62,503 nucleotides of DNA from Aerococcus sp. HMSC062A02 (GTDB lineage Bacteria > Bacillota > Bacilli > Lactobacillales > Aerococcaceae), in NCBI RefSeq assembly GCF_001809535.1, contig NZ_KV797910.1, forward strand, positions 21,957 through 84,459. Reading direction: 5' to 3'. Below are positions 37,257 through 45,746 of the stretch, in pieces. Under the pieces are notes generated by a model that did no database searches, had not been told where the DNA came from, and saw only the letters and a program-made list of their open reading frames with translations. The position numbers and the translations under genes were made by a program. How positions within the stretch are numbered: the stretch's first letter is position 1; each line of letters starts with the position of its first letter.

Positions 37257-37333
37257 GGTCAAGTACCTAGTCAAAATATCTTGACCAATACTGACTATAC
37301 CCATATTATACATTGACCTTTACTGACTTTCAA
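37257..37333 (-). promoter_or_regulatory. clpE promoter with three CtsR boxes
   Basis: On the minus strand TTGAAA, 17 bp, TATAAT (37305-37333). The spacer is itself a CtsR-type tandem heptad, AGTCAGTAAAGGTCAAT. A second, AGTCAGTATTGGTCAAG, lies at 37280-37296, and a third on the plus strand, GGTCAAG then AGTCAAA, at 37257-37275. Consensus: GGTCAAA-NAN-GGTCAAA. Confidence 0.75.
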
Positions 37334-37420
37334 GTCTTAAGCCTTAAATTTATCCCGGTAAGTGTACAAATTATCTGAAAAAAATAAAGATGTGAATCTG
37401 CTAAAAATTTAAGCAAAGAC

Positions 37421-37449
37421 TTGCATAAAAAAACTGATAGCGGTATCAT
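37421..37449 (+). promoter_or_regulatory. ptsH promoter
   Basis: TTGCAT, 17 bp, TATCAT. The leader that follows is about 140 nt long. Confidence 0.6.
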
Positions 37450-37463
37450 ATGATTAAGTAATC

Positions 37464-37504
37464 TTTACCACAGGGCCTTGTTTCAAGTGCGCAAACGTGG
37501 TAAA
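37464..37504 (+). promoter_or_regulatory. Inverted repeat in the ptsH leader
   Basis: TTTACCAC and GTGGTAAA are separated by 25 bases just after the presumed transcription start. Perfect 8-bp arms; could be an operator or RNA stem. Confidence 0.4.
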
Positions 37505-37593
37505 TTATTATTTAGGAGTATGTTCATCTCTCTTGAGTTTGAGTATTCTGCTACGAAGTGAAGTCAATAATATAGATTAAGGAGATATTTATT

Positions 37594-37860
37594 ATGCAAA
37601 AAGAAACTTTCAATATTACTGCTGAAACTGGTATCCACGCACGTCCAGCTACTTTATTAGTTCAAACTGCTAGCAAGTTTGAATCTGAAATCAACTTGGA
37701 ATATAAAGGTAAATCTGTTAACCTTAAATCCATCATGGGCGTTATGTCTTTAGGTGTTGGTAAAGGCGCAGATGTTGAAATTACTGCTGAAGGTAGCGAC
37801 GAAGAAGAAGCTATCGCAGCCATTAAAGAAACGATGTCAAACGAAGGTTTGTCTGAATAA
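37594..37860 (+). CDS. ptsH: Phosphocarrier protein HPr
   Basis: The general PTS phosphocarrier, 88 residues. His15 (GIHARPAT) takes phosphate from Enzyme I, and Ser46 (LKSIMGV) is the HPr kinase site used for CcpA-dependent repression. Codon use is strongly biased, as in highly expressed genes. Unusually it is alone: a terminator follows and ptsI lies about 12 kb away behind fruA. Confidence 0.96.
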   Translation: MQKETFNITAETGIHARPATLLVQTASKFESEINLEYKGKSVNLKSIMGVMSLGVGKGADVEITAEGSDEEEAIAAIKETMSNEGLSE

Positions 37861-37875
37861 TAAAAAACTTTCATT

Positions 37876-37904
37876 AACCGGTGCTCGCACCGGTTATTTT
37901 TTTG
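37876..37904 (+). terminator. Terminator after ptsH
   Basis: AACCGGTGC, 2-base loop, GCACCGGTT, then seven T after one A. Confidence 0.9.
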
Positions 37905-37920
37905 CTCCTTTATAAAAATT

Positions 37921-38044
37921 GAGAGTGTGACAAAAGTCATTTAGGCCTGGATTACTTCACGACCGATGTCAGGTCTGACTTTTGGAACTGTTTTTGAAAA
38001 AGCTCCTTTTTTAAAGAGGCTGGGGCTTTTGTCCCGAGCTCTTC
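37921..38044 (+). repeat. MITE-like element (E2)
   Basis: Starts GAGAGTGTGACAAAAGTC and keeps TTAGGCCTGG, GATGTCAGGTCTGACTTTTG and TTTTTGAAAAAG. It ends with GAGGCTGGGGCTTTTGTCCC, the inverse of its start. Same orientation as E1. Confidence 0.7.
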
Positions 38045-38304
38045 GACTTCTATCCATTCAATTATCAACTTTTATCGCAAGACCTTTTTTCTTAATTTCT
38101 AATAATTTAGGGATTTTTTCATGCATTGTTCGAGAAGTCTCTAGGAGACTATGCTAGAATAAAGTAAGACGCTAGAGGAATGGATAGCTCTGGCTAAGAA
38201 ATTTAGAATAATTGTTCACAGAAGCAAGGATTTAGTGTACAATTTTAGCTAAGTTACTTTATATTTAATAGGGTAATTTGGGATATAGTGAAAGGAGTTT
38301 TCTT
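38045..38304 (+). promoter_or_regulatory. Spacer with extended -10 before the YkuJ-like gene
   Basis: About 260 bp, no gene seen. TATGCTAGAAT (38150-38160) is an extended -10 preceded by GTCTCTAGGAGAC, a near-palindrome. A similar AGGAGAC plus TATGTTAGAAT pair lies before yajC. Confidence 0.4.
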
Positions 38305-38532
38305 ATGAAAACATCACAGTTAAAAGCGATTCTTAACCGTTTAGAAGCGATGACGGCAGATGATTCTGAGATTGAGGTAAGACGTTTCGAATTTGAAGGT
38401 CAGGAACGCTGCCAAGTTCGTTATGATCGTGAAACTGAGAGCTTTGAATTGCATGACCATACAATTAATGAAAGCTTCCAATTTGACGATATTGACTTAG
38501 TTGCCATTGAAATCTTTGAATTGTTGCAATAG
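38305..38532 (+). CDS. YkuJ/DUF1797 family protein
   Basis: A small acidic protein of 75 residues. KTSQLKAILNRLEAM followed by alternating strands ending in FDDIDLVAIEIFELLQ matches the YkuJ family, which is widespread in Bacilli with unknown function. Start supported by GAAAGGAG at good distance; a longer in-frame TTG start is less likely. A terminator separates it from murE. Confidence 0.8.
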   Translation: MKTSQLKAILNRLEAMTADDSEIEVRRFEFEGQERCQVRYDRETESFELHDHTINESFQFDDIDLVAIEIFELLQ

Positions 38533-38571
38533 AACGAAATCCGATTATCGGCAGTTAACTGCTGAAACGCT

Positions 38572-38599
38572 GGGTCGTGTTTGGCACGGCTCTTTTTTT
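38572..38599 (+). terminator. Terminator after the YkuJ-like gene
   Basis: GGGTCGTG/CACGGCTC stem with G-U pairs, then seven T. Confidence 0.7.
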
Positions 38600-38629
38600 G
38601 AAGCGGATAAGGAAGGGTGAAGAGCGGTA

Positions 38630-40165
38630 GTGAATGCATTGAACTTGGATAAGCTGGCAGATAGACTAGCTGAAGCAGATGAAATTGTGGACTTGAATTG
38701 GCCGGGAGCTCTGGAAGTTAAGCAAATTAGCTATGATTCCAGAGAGGTTGAGCCGGGCTGCTTGTTCTTTTGTAAGGGGGCACATTTTGATCCGAAATTT
38801 CTTGACCAGGCTAAGGCCAAGGGAGCGGTCGCTTATATAGCGGAAGATCATTATCCCCAAGTTGACCTTCCTTACTGCCAGGTGCACGATGTCCGGCGGG
38901 CGATGCCCTTAGTGGCTGACGCTTTCTATGGGGCTCCCTACCGGGCCTTTGACTTGATTGGGATTACGGGAACCAAGGGCAAGACGACGACCACAGCCTA
39001 TCTCCATGCCATCCTCGATGCCTACCAGGAGGACCAGGGCAAGCCAGCAACAGCCTTCCTCTCCTCTAATCGTTTCGATGATGGGGTTGATCGGGGCGCT
39101 TCCCAGCTAACGACGCCGGAATCCTTGCCCTTGTTTAAGCACTTCGACCATGCCCGTCAGAGCCAGCGCGATTTCATGACCATGGAAGTATCCAGCCAGG
39201 CCTTGAAGTATCGTCGGGTGGATCAAGTTGTATTTGATGTGGCAGCCTTTTTAAATATTTCAAGGGACCATATCAGCCCTAATGAACACCCTAATTTTGA
39301 GGATTATTTTGAAAGTAAGCTTAAAATTTTTGACCGGGCCAAGTGTGCCGTTCTCGCTAAAGATAGCGACCACTATGACCGTATTCTAGACCGTGCCCAA
39401 AGGAGTCCTGAAGTCGAAGAAATTATTACAGTAAGTCTCAATGATGCGAGCGCTGATTATTATGCGACAGATATCCAGGCGCAAACGGATGGCCAGCGTT
39501 TTACCCTCCACGATCCGGAAGGCCAGGAAGAAATGACCATGAGCATGCAGGGAATCTTCAATGTAGAAAATGCCCTGGTCGCTATCGCCATTGCCCGTCA
39601 TTACGGTGTTCCTTATGCCTTGATTAACCAAGCCTTGGCTCAAATTAAAGCACCAGGACGCATGGAGGTTTTTCAGTCAGCTGATGGCCAGCTGAAGGCT
39701 ATCGTGGACTTTGCCCACAATCTCTTGAGTTTTGAGCAGCTCTTTCACGCCGCTAAGCAGATGTTTCCTGACCACCGCTACCGGATTGTCTTTGGGGCAC
39801 CGGGTAATCGCGGGATTGGTCGGCGCGAAGACTTGCCCCAGGTTGCTGCCCAGGAGGCGGACGCCATTTACTTGACCATGGATGATCCGGATACCGAGTC
39901 TGTTGAAGCGATCTGCCAAACTCTCCACCAACATGTCTTAGAGGCTGGTGGCCAAGCAGAGATTATACTGGACCGACCTCAAGCCATCCACCAAGCTTTT
40001 GTGGATGCAGCGGCTGACCAAGCGCCAAATGTAGTTCTTTTAGCCGGCAAAGGCGATGAATGTTTTATGAAGATTAATGGTAATAAAGAAGACTATTTAG
40101 GGGATGTGCACTATGCCCAGGCTGAACTGAAAGCCTATGATAAAGCGCAGTCAGCTTCTAAGTAA
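38630..40165 (+). CDS. murE: UDP-N-acetylmuramoyl-tripeptide synthetase MurE, L-lysine type
   Basis: Adds the third stem-peptide residue to UDP-MurNAc-L-Ala-D-Glu. 511 residues in three Mur domains: SYDSREVEPGCLFFCKGA, ATP loop GITGTKGKTTTT, and C-terminal GAPGNRGIGRRED. The specificity region reads MDDPD rather than the DNPR of diaminopimelate enzymes, and DFAHN replaces DYAHT. Both agree with the L-Lys enzymes of streptococci. It is followed after 21 bp by hom. Confidence 0.9.
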   Translation: MNALNLDKLADRLAEADEIVDLNWPGALEVKQISYDSREVEPGCLFFCKGAHFDPKFLDQAKAKGAVAYIAEDHYPQVDLPYCQVHDVRRAMPLVADAFYGAPYRAFDLIGITGTKGKTTTTAYLHAILDAYQEDQGKPATAFLSSNRFDDGVDRGASQLTTPESLPLFKHFDHARQSQRDFMTMEVSSQALKYRRVDQVVFDVAAFLNISRDHISPNEHPNFEDYFESKLKIFDRAKCAVLAKDSDHYDRILDRAQRSPEVEEIITVSLNDASADYYATDIQAQTDGQRFTLHDPEGQEEMTMSMQGIFNVENALVAIAIARHYGVPYALINQALAQIKAPGRMEVFQSADGQLKAIVDFAHNLLSFEQLFHAAKQMFPDHRYRIVFGAPGNRGIGRREDLPQVAAQEADAIYLTMDDPDTESVEAICQTLHQHVLEAGGQAEIILDRPQAIHQAFVDAAADQAPNVVLLAGKGDECFMKINGNKEDYLGDVHYAQAELKAYDKAQSASK

Positions 40166-40186
40166 GAGAAAGAGGAGGTCCGAAAG

Positions 40187-41467
40187 ATGGATAAACTATA
40201 TATTGGATTACTAGGTTTAGGGACAGTAGGGGGAGGAACGGCAGAAATTATCCTCCAACACCAGGAGAAGATGCAAGCTATCCTCGGTAAGGAAGTTGTT
40301 GTGAAGGCGGCCTTGGTGAAGTCTGTGGATGAAGTCACTGGGCCTTTAGCTGAACAAATTCCTTTAACAGAATCGCTGGATGATATCCTAAATGACCCTG
40401 AAATTGCGATTGTAGCTGAATTGATGGGGGGGATAGATTTCCCTAAACACTGTATTGAAGCGGCCCTTAATGCCGGCAAGCATGTGGTGACAGCGAATAA
40501 AGACTTGATCGCTGTCCATGGTGCAAGTCTCAGTCACTTAGCCCAAGAAAAAGGTCTCGACCTTTATTACGAAGCGGCTGTTGCTGGGGGTATTCCTATT
40601 CTCCGTGCCCTATCTAATTCGCTTGTGGCTGATGAATTGGTCCAGGTGCGGGGCATCCTCAATGGAACCACGAATTATATCCTCAGCCGGATGACCCAAG
40701 AGGGGGCAGACTATGCAAGGGTCTTAAAGGATGCCCAAGAACTTGGCTTCGCAGAAGCTGATCCAACCGCTGATGTTGAAGGTCTGGATGCAGCCCGTAA
40801 GGTAGTTATTCTGACTAAGATGGCTTTTGGAGCTGAAATTAGCTTAGATGACCTTCCCATTCAAGGGATTAGTCAAATTAAACAAGCTGATATTCAAGTG
40901 GCTAAGCAGCTCGGTTATACCATCAAATTATTAGGTTCGACTTCTTGCCAGGATGGCCAGATTTATGCTGAAGTGGCTCCTACCCTTGTTCCTAATAGCC
41001 ACCCCCTTGCTACGGTTAATGCAGAAATGAATGCTGTTTATACGGTTGGCCAAGCTAGTGGGGAATTGATGTTCTATGGTGCGGGGGCTGGCGCCCTACC
41101 AACTGGCTCTGCAGTTGTGGCTGACATTATTGCGATTGGCCGCAACATGAATGAAAGCACAGTTGGCGCACCTTTCGCCCGCTTTAACCGAGCAAGCACT
41201 TGGTCAAAAGCCAAGGATGTGACGGGAAGAGCCTTTTTCCGCTTTAAATTGGTCAACCAAACTGGCTCTTTTGCCCGTTTGACGGAACTTTTTGCCAAGG
41301 CGAATATCAGCCTAGCTCATGTCCTCCAACTGCCTAGCGAAAGTGAAGAAGCTGAAGTAGTTGTGGTGACAGATTTGATGACTATGGAAGAGAAGGCCTA
41401 TTTGCTTGAACTCGTTGAGGAAGCTGACCAGATGGCATGCGCTGCTTCTTATAATGTCTTAGACTAG
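40187..41467 (+). CDS. hom: Homoserine dehydrogenase
   Basis: Reduces aspartate semialdehyde to homoserine, 426 residues. N-terminal Rossmann motif GLLGLGTVGGGTAE, catalytic-domain segments AAVAGGIPILRAL and GTTNYIL, and a C-terminal ACT domain (about 350-425; GSFARLTELFAKANISL) expected to sense an end-product amino acid. It supplies homoserine for both ThrB (next gene) and MetA (12 kb upstream). Confidence 0.95.
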   Translation: MDKLYIGLLGLGTVGGGTAEIILQHQEKMQAILGKEVVVKAALVKSVDEVTGPLAEQIPLTESLDDILNDPEIAIVAELMGGIDFPKHCIEAALNAGKHVVTANKDLIAVHGASLSHLAQEKGLDLYYEAAVAGGIPILRALSNSLVADELVQVRGILNGTTNYILSRMTQEGADYARVLKDAQELGFAEADPTADVEGLDAARKVVILTKMAFGAEISLDDLPIQGISQIKQADIQVAKQLGYTIKLLGSTSCQDGQIYAEVAPTLVPNSHPLATVNAEMNAVYTVGQASGELMFYGAGAGALPTGSAVVADIIAIGRNMNESTVGAPFARFNRASTWSKAKDVTGRAFFRFKLVNQTGSFARLTELFAKANISLAHVLQLPSESEEAEVVVVTDLMTMEEKAYLLELVEEADQMACAASYNVLD

Positions 41468-41476
41468 GGGAGGCAG

Positions 41477-42355
41477 ATGATGACGCGTTTACTTGTACCT
41501 GCGACGTCAGCTAATCTGGGCCCTGGCTTTGATTCAATTGGTGTAGCGGTTAGCCTCTACTTAACCATGGATGTATTAGAGCCGGCTGATGCTTGGTGGA
41601 TTGACCATGACTTGGGCGATGATATTCCTCACGGTGAGGACAACCTAATCATCCAAACCATCCAAAAATTGGCGCCAGAAGTGCCTGCCCATAAATTAGC
41701 CATGCATTCCGACATTCCTTCAGCACGAGGCTTAGGTTCAAGTTCTAGTGCCATTATTGCAGGCATTGAACTGGCCGACCGTTTGGGACAAAAAGGCTGG
41801 TCAGAAGGAGAGAAGATTAATATGGCCAATGCTATTGAGGGACACCCGGATAATGTGGCGCCCGCTCTTGCAGGGGGCTTAGTGATAGGGGTGGCCTTGG
41901 AAGCCGACCGGGTCTTATGGACCAAGCATACCTTCCCCCACATTGCCTTCGTGGTGACCATTCCTAATAAGCAGCTCCTAACTAGTCAGGCAAGGGCTGT
42001 CCTCCCCAAAAAATTGGACTTCGCCCAAGCCGTGAGAGCTAATGGTATTGGCAATGTCCTAGCCAGTAAGCTAGCTATCGGTGAATTGGAAGAAGCTGGC
42101 CATCTTATGGAGATGGACCTCTTGCATGAGACTTACCGTAGCCCCTTGGTTCCTGAACTTAAGCAAGTGCGCCAAGCCTTAGACGGACAGCCTGGTCTTT
42201 ATGGTACTTACTTAAGTGGTGCCGGTCCAACGATCATGACCCTGGCCCATAAGGAGAATGCCGAAGACTTAGCTGACATACTCAGCCATGACATCCAAGA
42301 TGCTCAAATTCGTGTACTGGACCTCGACGAAGAGGGGGCACGATGGCTAGATTAA
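41477..42355 (+). CDS. thrB: Homoserine kinase
   Basis: A GHMP-family kinase of 292 residues phosphorylating homoserine on the way to threonine. Seen are VPATSANLGPGFDSIG, the ATP loop PSARGLGSSSSAI and the C-terminal LSGAGPTIM. No thrC is adjacent. The start is one of two consecutive ATGs after GGGGAGG. It closes the murE-hom-thrB run with a strong terminator. Confidence 0.95.
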   Translation: MMTRLLVPATSANLGPGFDSIGVAVSLYLTMDVLEPADAWWIDHDLGDDIPHGEDNLIIQTIQKLAPEVPAHKLAMHSDIPSARGLGSSSSAIIAGIELADRLGQKGWSEGEKINMANAIEGHPDNVAPALAGGLVIGVALEADRVLWTKHTFPHIAFVVTIPNKQLLTSQARAVLPKKLDFAQAVRANGIGNVLASKLAIGELEEAGHLMEMDLLHETYRSPLVPELKQVRQALDGQPGLYGTYLSGAGPTIMTLAHKENAEDLADILSHDIQDAQIRVLDLDEEGARWLD

Positions 42356-42360
42356 ATGAA

Positions 42361-42398
42361 AAAAGGCAGCCCACAGAAAATTTGCGGGCTGCCTTTTT
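42361..42398. terminator. Bidirectional terminator between thrB and nagB
   Basis: AAAAGGCAGCCC/GGGCTGCCTTTT stem between convergent genes. Confidence 0.9.
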
Positions 42399-42414
42399 AA
42401 TCGCCTATTAAGTT

Positions 42415-43122
42415 TTACTTTAGGTATTTAGCGGCAGCTTGGTCGAGGATGAAGAGGGCATTGGGGTGGTTTTGGAGGATGCTGGCTGGCACCTCTTCGG
42501 TCACCGGCCCTTCTAATGCCGCTTGGACGATTTTGGCTTTTTCTTCACCGAAGGCCATGAGAATAACCTTGTCCGCCTTCATAATGCTCGCAATCCCCAT
42601 GCTCAAAGCCTGGGTGGGGACCTCGTCAATGCTATCGAAGAAGCGTTGGTTAGCTTCGATGGTCGATTGGGTGAGGTCAACTAGGCGGGTTAAACTATCG
42701 AAAGGTGAACCTGGTTCATTGAAGCCAATGTGGCCATTGTGGCCGATGCCTAGTATTTGGACCTGGATGGGGTTTTGGTCAATAATGGCTTCATAGGCCT
42801 TAACTTCTGCTTGAGGGTCATCCGTACTACCGTCAGGAAGGTAGGAAGCTCGGAATGGCTTGGCAGCAAAAAGTTCTTTTTGCATGAAATAATGGTAGGA
42901 CTGGGGATGGTCAGCCGGCAGACCGTAGTATTCATCCAGGTTGATTGAAGTGGCCTGGCTGAAATCAAGATCAGATTCTCTGAGTAACTGGTAGAGTTTT
43001 TCTGGCGTTGAGCCGGTTGCTAAGCCAAAGACGGTCTGCGGATTAGTGCTGAGCTCTTCCTTAAAAAGCTCAAATACGGCTTGTGAGGCAGTCTCTTTGT
43101 CGGCATATACTTGGTAGGGCAT
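42415..43122 (-). CDS. nagB: Glucosamine-6-phosphate deaminase
   Basis: Converts GlcN6P to fructose-6-phosphate and ammonia. 235 residues, the short, non-allosteric Gram-positive type. Seen are GLATGSTPEKLYQLL, NLDEYYGL, the catalytic GIGHNGHIGFNEPG and a later IMKADKVILMAFG. It is divergent from nagA with a 200-bp control region. Confidence 0.95.
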   Translation of the reverse strand: MPYQVYADKETASQAVFELFKEELSTNPQTVFGLATGSTPEKLYQLLRESDLDFSQATSINLDEYYGLPADHPQSYHYFMQKELFAAKPFRASYLPDGSTDDPQAEVKAYEAIIDQNPIQVQILGIGHNGHIGFNEPGSPFDSLTRLVDLTQSTIEANQRFFDSIDEVPTQALSMGIASIMKADKVILMAFGEEKAKIVQAALEGPVTEEVPASILQNHPNALFILDQAAAKYLK

Positions 43123-43324
43123 GTCTAAGTCCTTCTTTCTATTTTAAGCTTTAGGACTATTTTACCATGAATGCCGGTGAAAAAACTTTCATTCTGTAAT
43201 TAAAGAAAAATTAGCGGGTGAAAGAGCCTTGAATTTCTAGGGGGACAGAGTAAAATAAAGGTCAGTAATAAGCTCTGCCATGTGATAAGTGATCGGGGTA
43301 GATATGAGAAAGGAATGAACAGAG
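43123..43324. promoter_or_regulatory. Divergent nagB-nagA control region
   Basis: TAAAAT -10 candidates face each way (minus strand 43159-43164, plus strand 43250-43255). TGAAAAAACTTTCA (43178-43191) is palindromic and cre-like but lacks the central CG. Confidence 0.4.
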
Positions 43325-44473
43325 ATGTCAGAAATTTACAGGGCCAAGCGGGTGATCCTCAGCCAGGAAGACCTAAGTGATGCCTATATTGAAGTAGCAG
43401 ACGGCAAATTCGTTGGCATTTACACTGAACTTGAGGAGGGGCGAGACTATGTGGACCTAGGGGAAGTCACCCTGGCACCGGGCCTCTTTGACCTCCATAT
43501 CCATGGCTTCTTGGGCCATGATGTAATGGATGCAGATCCCCAAGGCCTAGCAGCGATTGCGGAAGGCTTATTGTCTTGTGGGGTCACTTCTTGGTTGCCA
43601 ACGACCCTGACTGCACCGACGGAAGAACTCAACCAAGTTTGCCAGATGATTGGTGATACAGCACCTCACTTAAGTGGAGCTAGGGTTCAAGGAATTTTCC
43701 TAGAAGGCCCTTTCTTCACTGAGAAATACAAGGGCGCACAGAACCCTAATTACATGTTAGATCCAGAAATTGACCAGCTGAAAAATTGGCGGCAACTTTC
43801 CCAGGGCTTAGTTAACCGGATCGGGATTGCACCGGAACGTGAAGGGTCAGTTGACTTTGTCAAAGCTGCCAAAGAACTGGGCGTCCATGTTGGCTTAGGC
43901 CACTCTAATGCGACCTATGACCAAGCCAAGGCCTGCCATGAAGCGGGGGCTGACTTCTTCGTTCACACCTACAATGGCATGTCTGGCCTCCATCATCGTG
44001 AACCAGGTATGGTGGGGGCGGCGCTAAGCTTCAAGGAGGTTTATGCCGAACTCATCTGTGATGGTTACCATGTCCATCCGCGCGCTGCTCAAATTCTAGT
44101 CGATCAACGTGGACCGAAAGAAAGCCTCCTCGTAACCGACTGCATGCGAGCAGGGGGCTTAGCAGATGGGCCTTCCAAGCTAGGTGAGTTTGAAGTCATC
44201 GTTAAAGATGGAGCGGCCCGCTTGAAAGAGGGAGGTAACTTGGCTGGTTCCATCCTAGAACTAAAGACAGCCGTTAAGCATGTGGTGGAATGGGGCTTGG
44301 CATCGCTCCCCGAAGCTGTCCGGATGGCTTCCTATTACCCAGCCAAATCGCTAGGTTTGGAAAATGTCTGCGGTCAAATTAAGCCTGGCCTGGATGCGGA
44401 CTTCATTATTCTGGACGAAAACTTGGATCTTAAAGCTACCTATCTCAAGGGAGAATGCCGCTACCAAGCCTAG
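43325..44473 (+). CDS. nagA: N-acetylglucosamine-6-phosphate deacetylase
   Basis: An amidohydrolase-fold enzyme of 382 residues forming GlcN6P for NagB. Metal and substrate motifs seen: LFDLHIHGFLGHD, FLEGPFF, VGLGHSNATYDQA, HTYNGMSGLHHREPG and the catalytic VTDCMRAGG. Length is normal. The next gene, a hydrolase, begins 28 bp later and may be co-transcribed. Confidence 0.95.
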   Translation: MSEIYRAKRVILSQEDLSDAYIEVADGKFVGIYTELEEGRDYVDLGEVTLAPGLFDLHIHGFLGHDVMDADPQGLAAIAEGLLSCGVTSWLPTTLTAPTEELNQVCQMIGDTAPHLSGARVQGIFLEGPFFTEKYKGAQNPNYMLDPEIDQLKNWRQLSQGLVNRIGIAPEREGSVDFVKAAKELGVHVGLGHSNATYDQAKACHEAGADFFVHTYNGMSGLHHREPGMVGAALSFKEVYAELICDGYHVHPRAAQILVDQRGPKESLLVTDCMRAGGLADGPSKLGEFEVIVKDGAARLKEGGNLAGSILELKTAVKHVVEWGLASLPEAVRMASYYPAKSLGLENVCGQIKPGLDADFIILDENLDLKATYLKGECRYQA

Positions 44474-44501
44474 CCTGACCGCCCTAAAAAGGAGCTCATT
44501 T

Positions 44502-45572
44502 ATGATCATTTGCCTGATTTGTCTCGTCCTCGCCTTTGCTTTTCTCTATATTTATCGAAAAGTCAACCAGCGTCTCTACCGAGCTGAACTGGCTGAGGAC
44601 TTGGTATTTGACCTCGGACCTCGAGCTTACCGGCAGGCAGTCCAGGTGCGGGGGCAAGACCGGACCAAGCCCCTTATCTTATGGATCCACGGAGGGCCAG
44701 GTCTTCCTAATCCGGCGCTTACTTATAGCTACCAGAAAGCATTGGAAGACGATTTTATTATTTGCTACTGGACCCAGGCTGGATCTGGCCGATCTTACTA
44801 CCTTAATCCGGACCGTTGTCAAGAGGGCCCCAGCTACCAGGAATTGGAAGGGAGCCTGGATGACTTAGTCGATAAACTTTGCCAGCGTTACGGTAAGGAT
44901 AAGCTGATCTTGGTCGGCCATTCTTTTGGGTCCATCTTGGGTCTAGGCTATGCCAAGGCCCATCCAGGCAAGCTCTTAGCCTATGTGGGGATCAGTCAGA
45001 TTACGGACATGATTGCCGGTAACTTCCTCATCTTGGATATGGCTGAGGGGGTCATCAACCGTCTTGGTGACCGCCAGGCCCTGGCTTCCTTGACCAAGGC
45101 CAAGCGAGCCACCCGCCATGCCCTTCAGTCTCGCTATATCGAAGCGAAGAACTATCTTAAGGTGGAGCGCTTGGCCCAAGATTATCTGCGGACGATTCCC
45201 TGGAAGGCCCAAGCAAAGGTCTTTTGGCAAGCTCTCAGCTCACCTGATCTAAGCTGGGCCGACCTGCGTTGGTACGGGCTTATGGCCTGCCAAGGGACGC
45301 GCTTTACCCAGATCCAAGCTGACCTGATGGAAGAGGCCCAGCGTATGGACTTAACAGCTATCGATCGCTTGGAGGTCCCCCTGCTCCTAGTCTCAGGAGC
45401 TCTGGACTGGCAGGCCCCCCTAGACCAAGTCTTTGACTTCTTTGACCAGGTCCAAGCTCCCCAGAAGGCTTTCCGTATTATCCCTGGAGCAGGCCACAGT
45501 CCCTTCCTCTCGCATGAGAAGCTCTTTAGCCATTGCCTGAAGGATTATTTATACTATCATTTGAAAGATTGA
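44502..45572 (+). CDS. Membrane-anchored alpha/beta hydrolase
   Basis: A protein of 356 residues with an N-terminal membrane helix (about 2-20) and an alpha/beta hydrolase fold of the proline-iminopeptidase type. The oxyanion HGGPG is in LWIHGGPGLPNP, the nucleophile Ser in VGHSFGSILG, and the acid and His in SGALDW and GAGHSPF. The substrate is unknown; peptide or ester are both possible. The ATG at 44502 fits AAAAGGAG; the frame is open further into nagA. Confidence 0.82.
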   Translation: MIICLICLVLAFAFLYIYRKVNQRLYRAELAEDLVFDLGPRAYRQAVQVRGQDRTKPLILWIHGGPGLPNPALTYSYQKALEDDFIICYWTQAGSGRSYYLNPDRCQEGPSYQELEGSLDDLVDKLCQRYGKDKLILVGHSFGSILGLGYAKAHPGKLLAYVGISQITDMIAGNFLILDMAEGVINRLGDRQALASLTKAKRATRHALQSRYIEAKNYLKVERLAQDYLRTIPWKAQAKVFWQALSSPDLSWADLRWYGLMACQGTRFTQIQADLMEEAQRMDLTAIDRLEVPLLLVSGALDWQAPLDQVFDFFDQVQAPQKAFRIIPGAGHSPFLSHEKLFSHCLKDYLYYHLKD

Positions 45573-45596
45573 GGCTGAAATTTTCAGCCTCTTTTT
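45571..45596 (+). terminator. Terminator overlapping the hydrolase stop codon
   Basis: GAGGCTGAAA/TTTTCAGCCTC stem, five T. The stem starts inside the TGA stop. Confidence 0.85.
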
Positions 45597-45679
45597 ACAT
45601 AATTTTCTTTTTATGTCGAGCGATATATGATTGATGGTGACCATAATTGACCAGTTAAGGGCTTTACTATCAAAAAAAG

Positions 45680-45731
45680 TGATCGAATATGATCGAAAAT
45701 GATTGAAACGATCCTTCGAACATGGTATTCT
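45680..45731 (+). promoter_or_regulatory. fruR promoter with three 10-bp-phased operator repeats
   Basis: TGATCGAATA, TGATCGAAAA and TGATTGAAAC stand in tandem, exactly one helical turn apart. The third covers the -35 TTGAAA (45703-45708), which is 17 bp from TATTCT (45726-45731). This is the likely FruR operator. Confidence 0.65.
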
Positions 45732-45746
45732 ATTAATTGAGAGGGG

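Noticed and set aside
37966-38157. Open frame of 63 codons inside element E2
   Set aside because: It runs through the non-coding repeat and has no ribosome site; other copies do not keep the frame.
45680-45709. Short tandem repeats as a CRISPR-like or satellite array
   Set aside because: Only three 10-bp units over a promoter; an operator explains them better.
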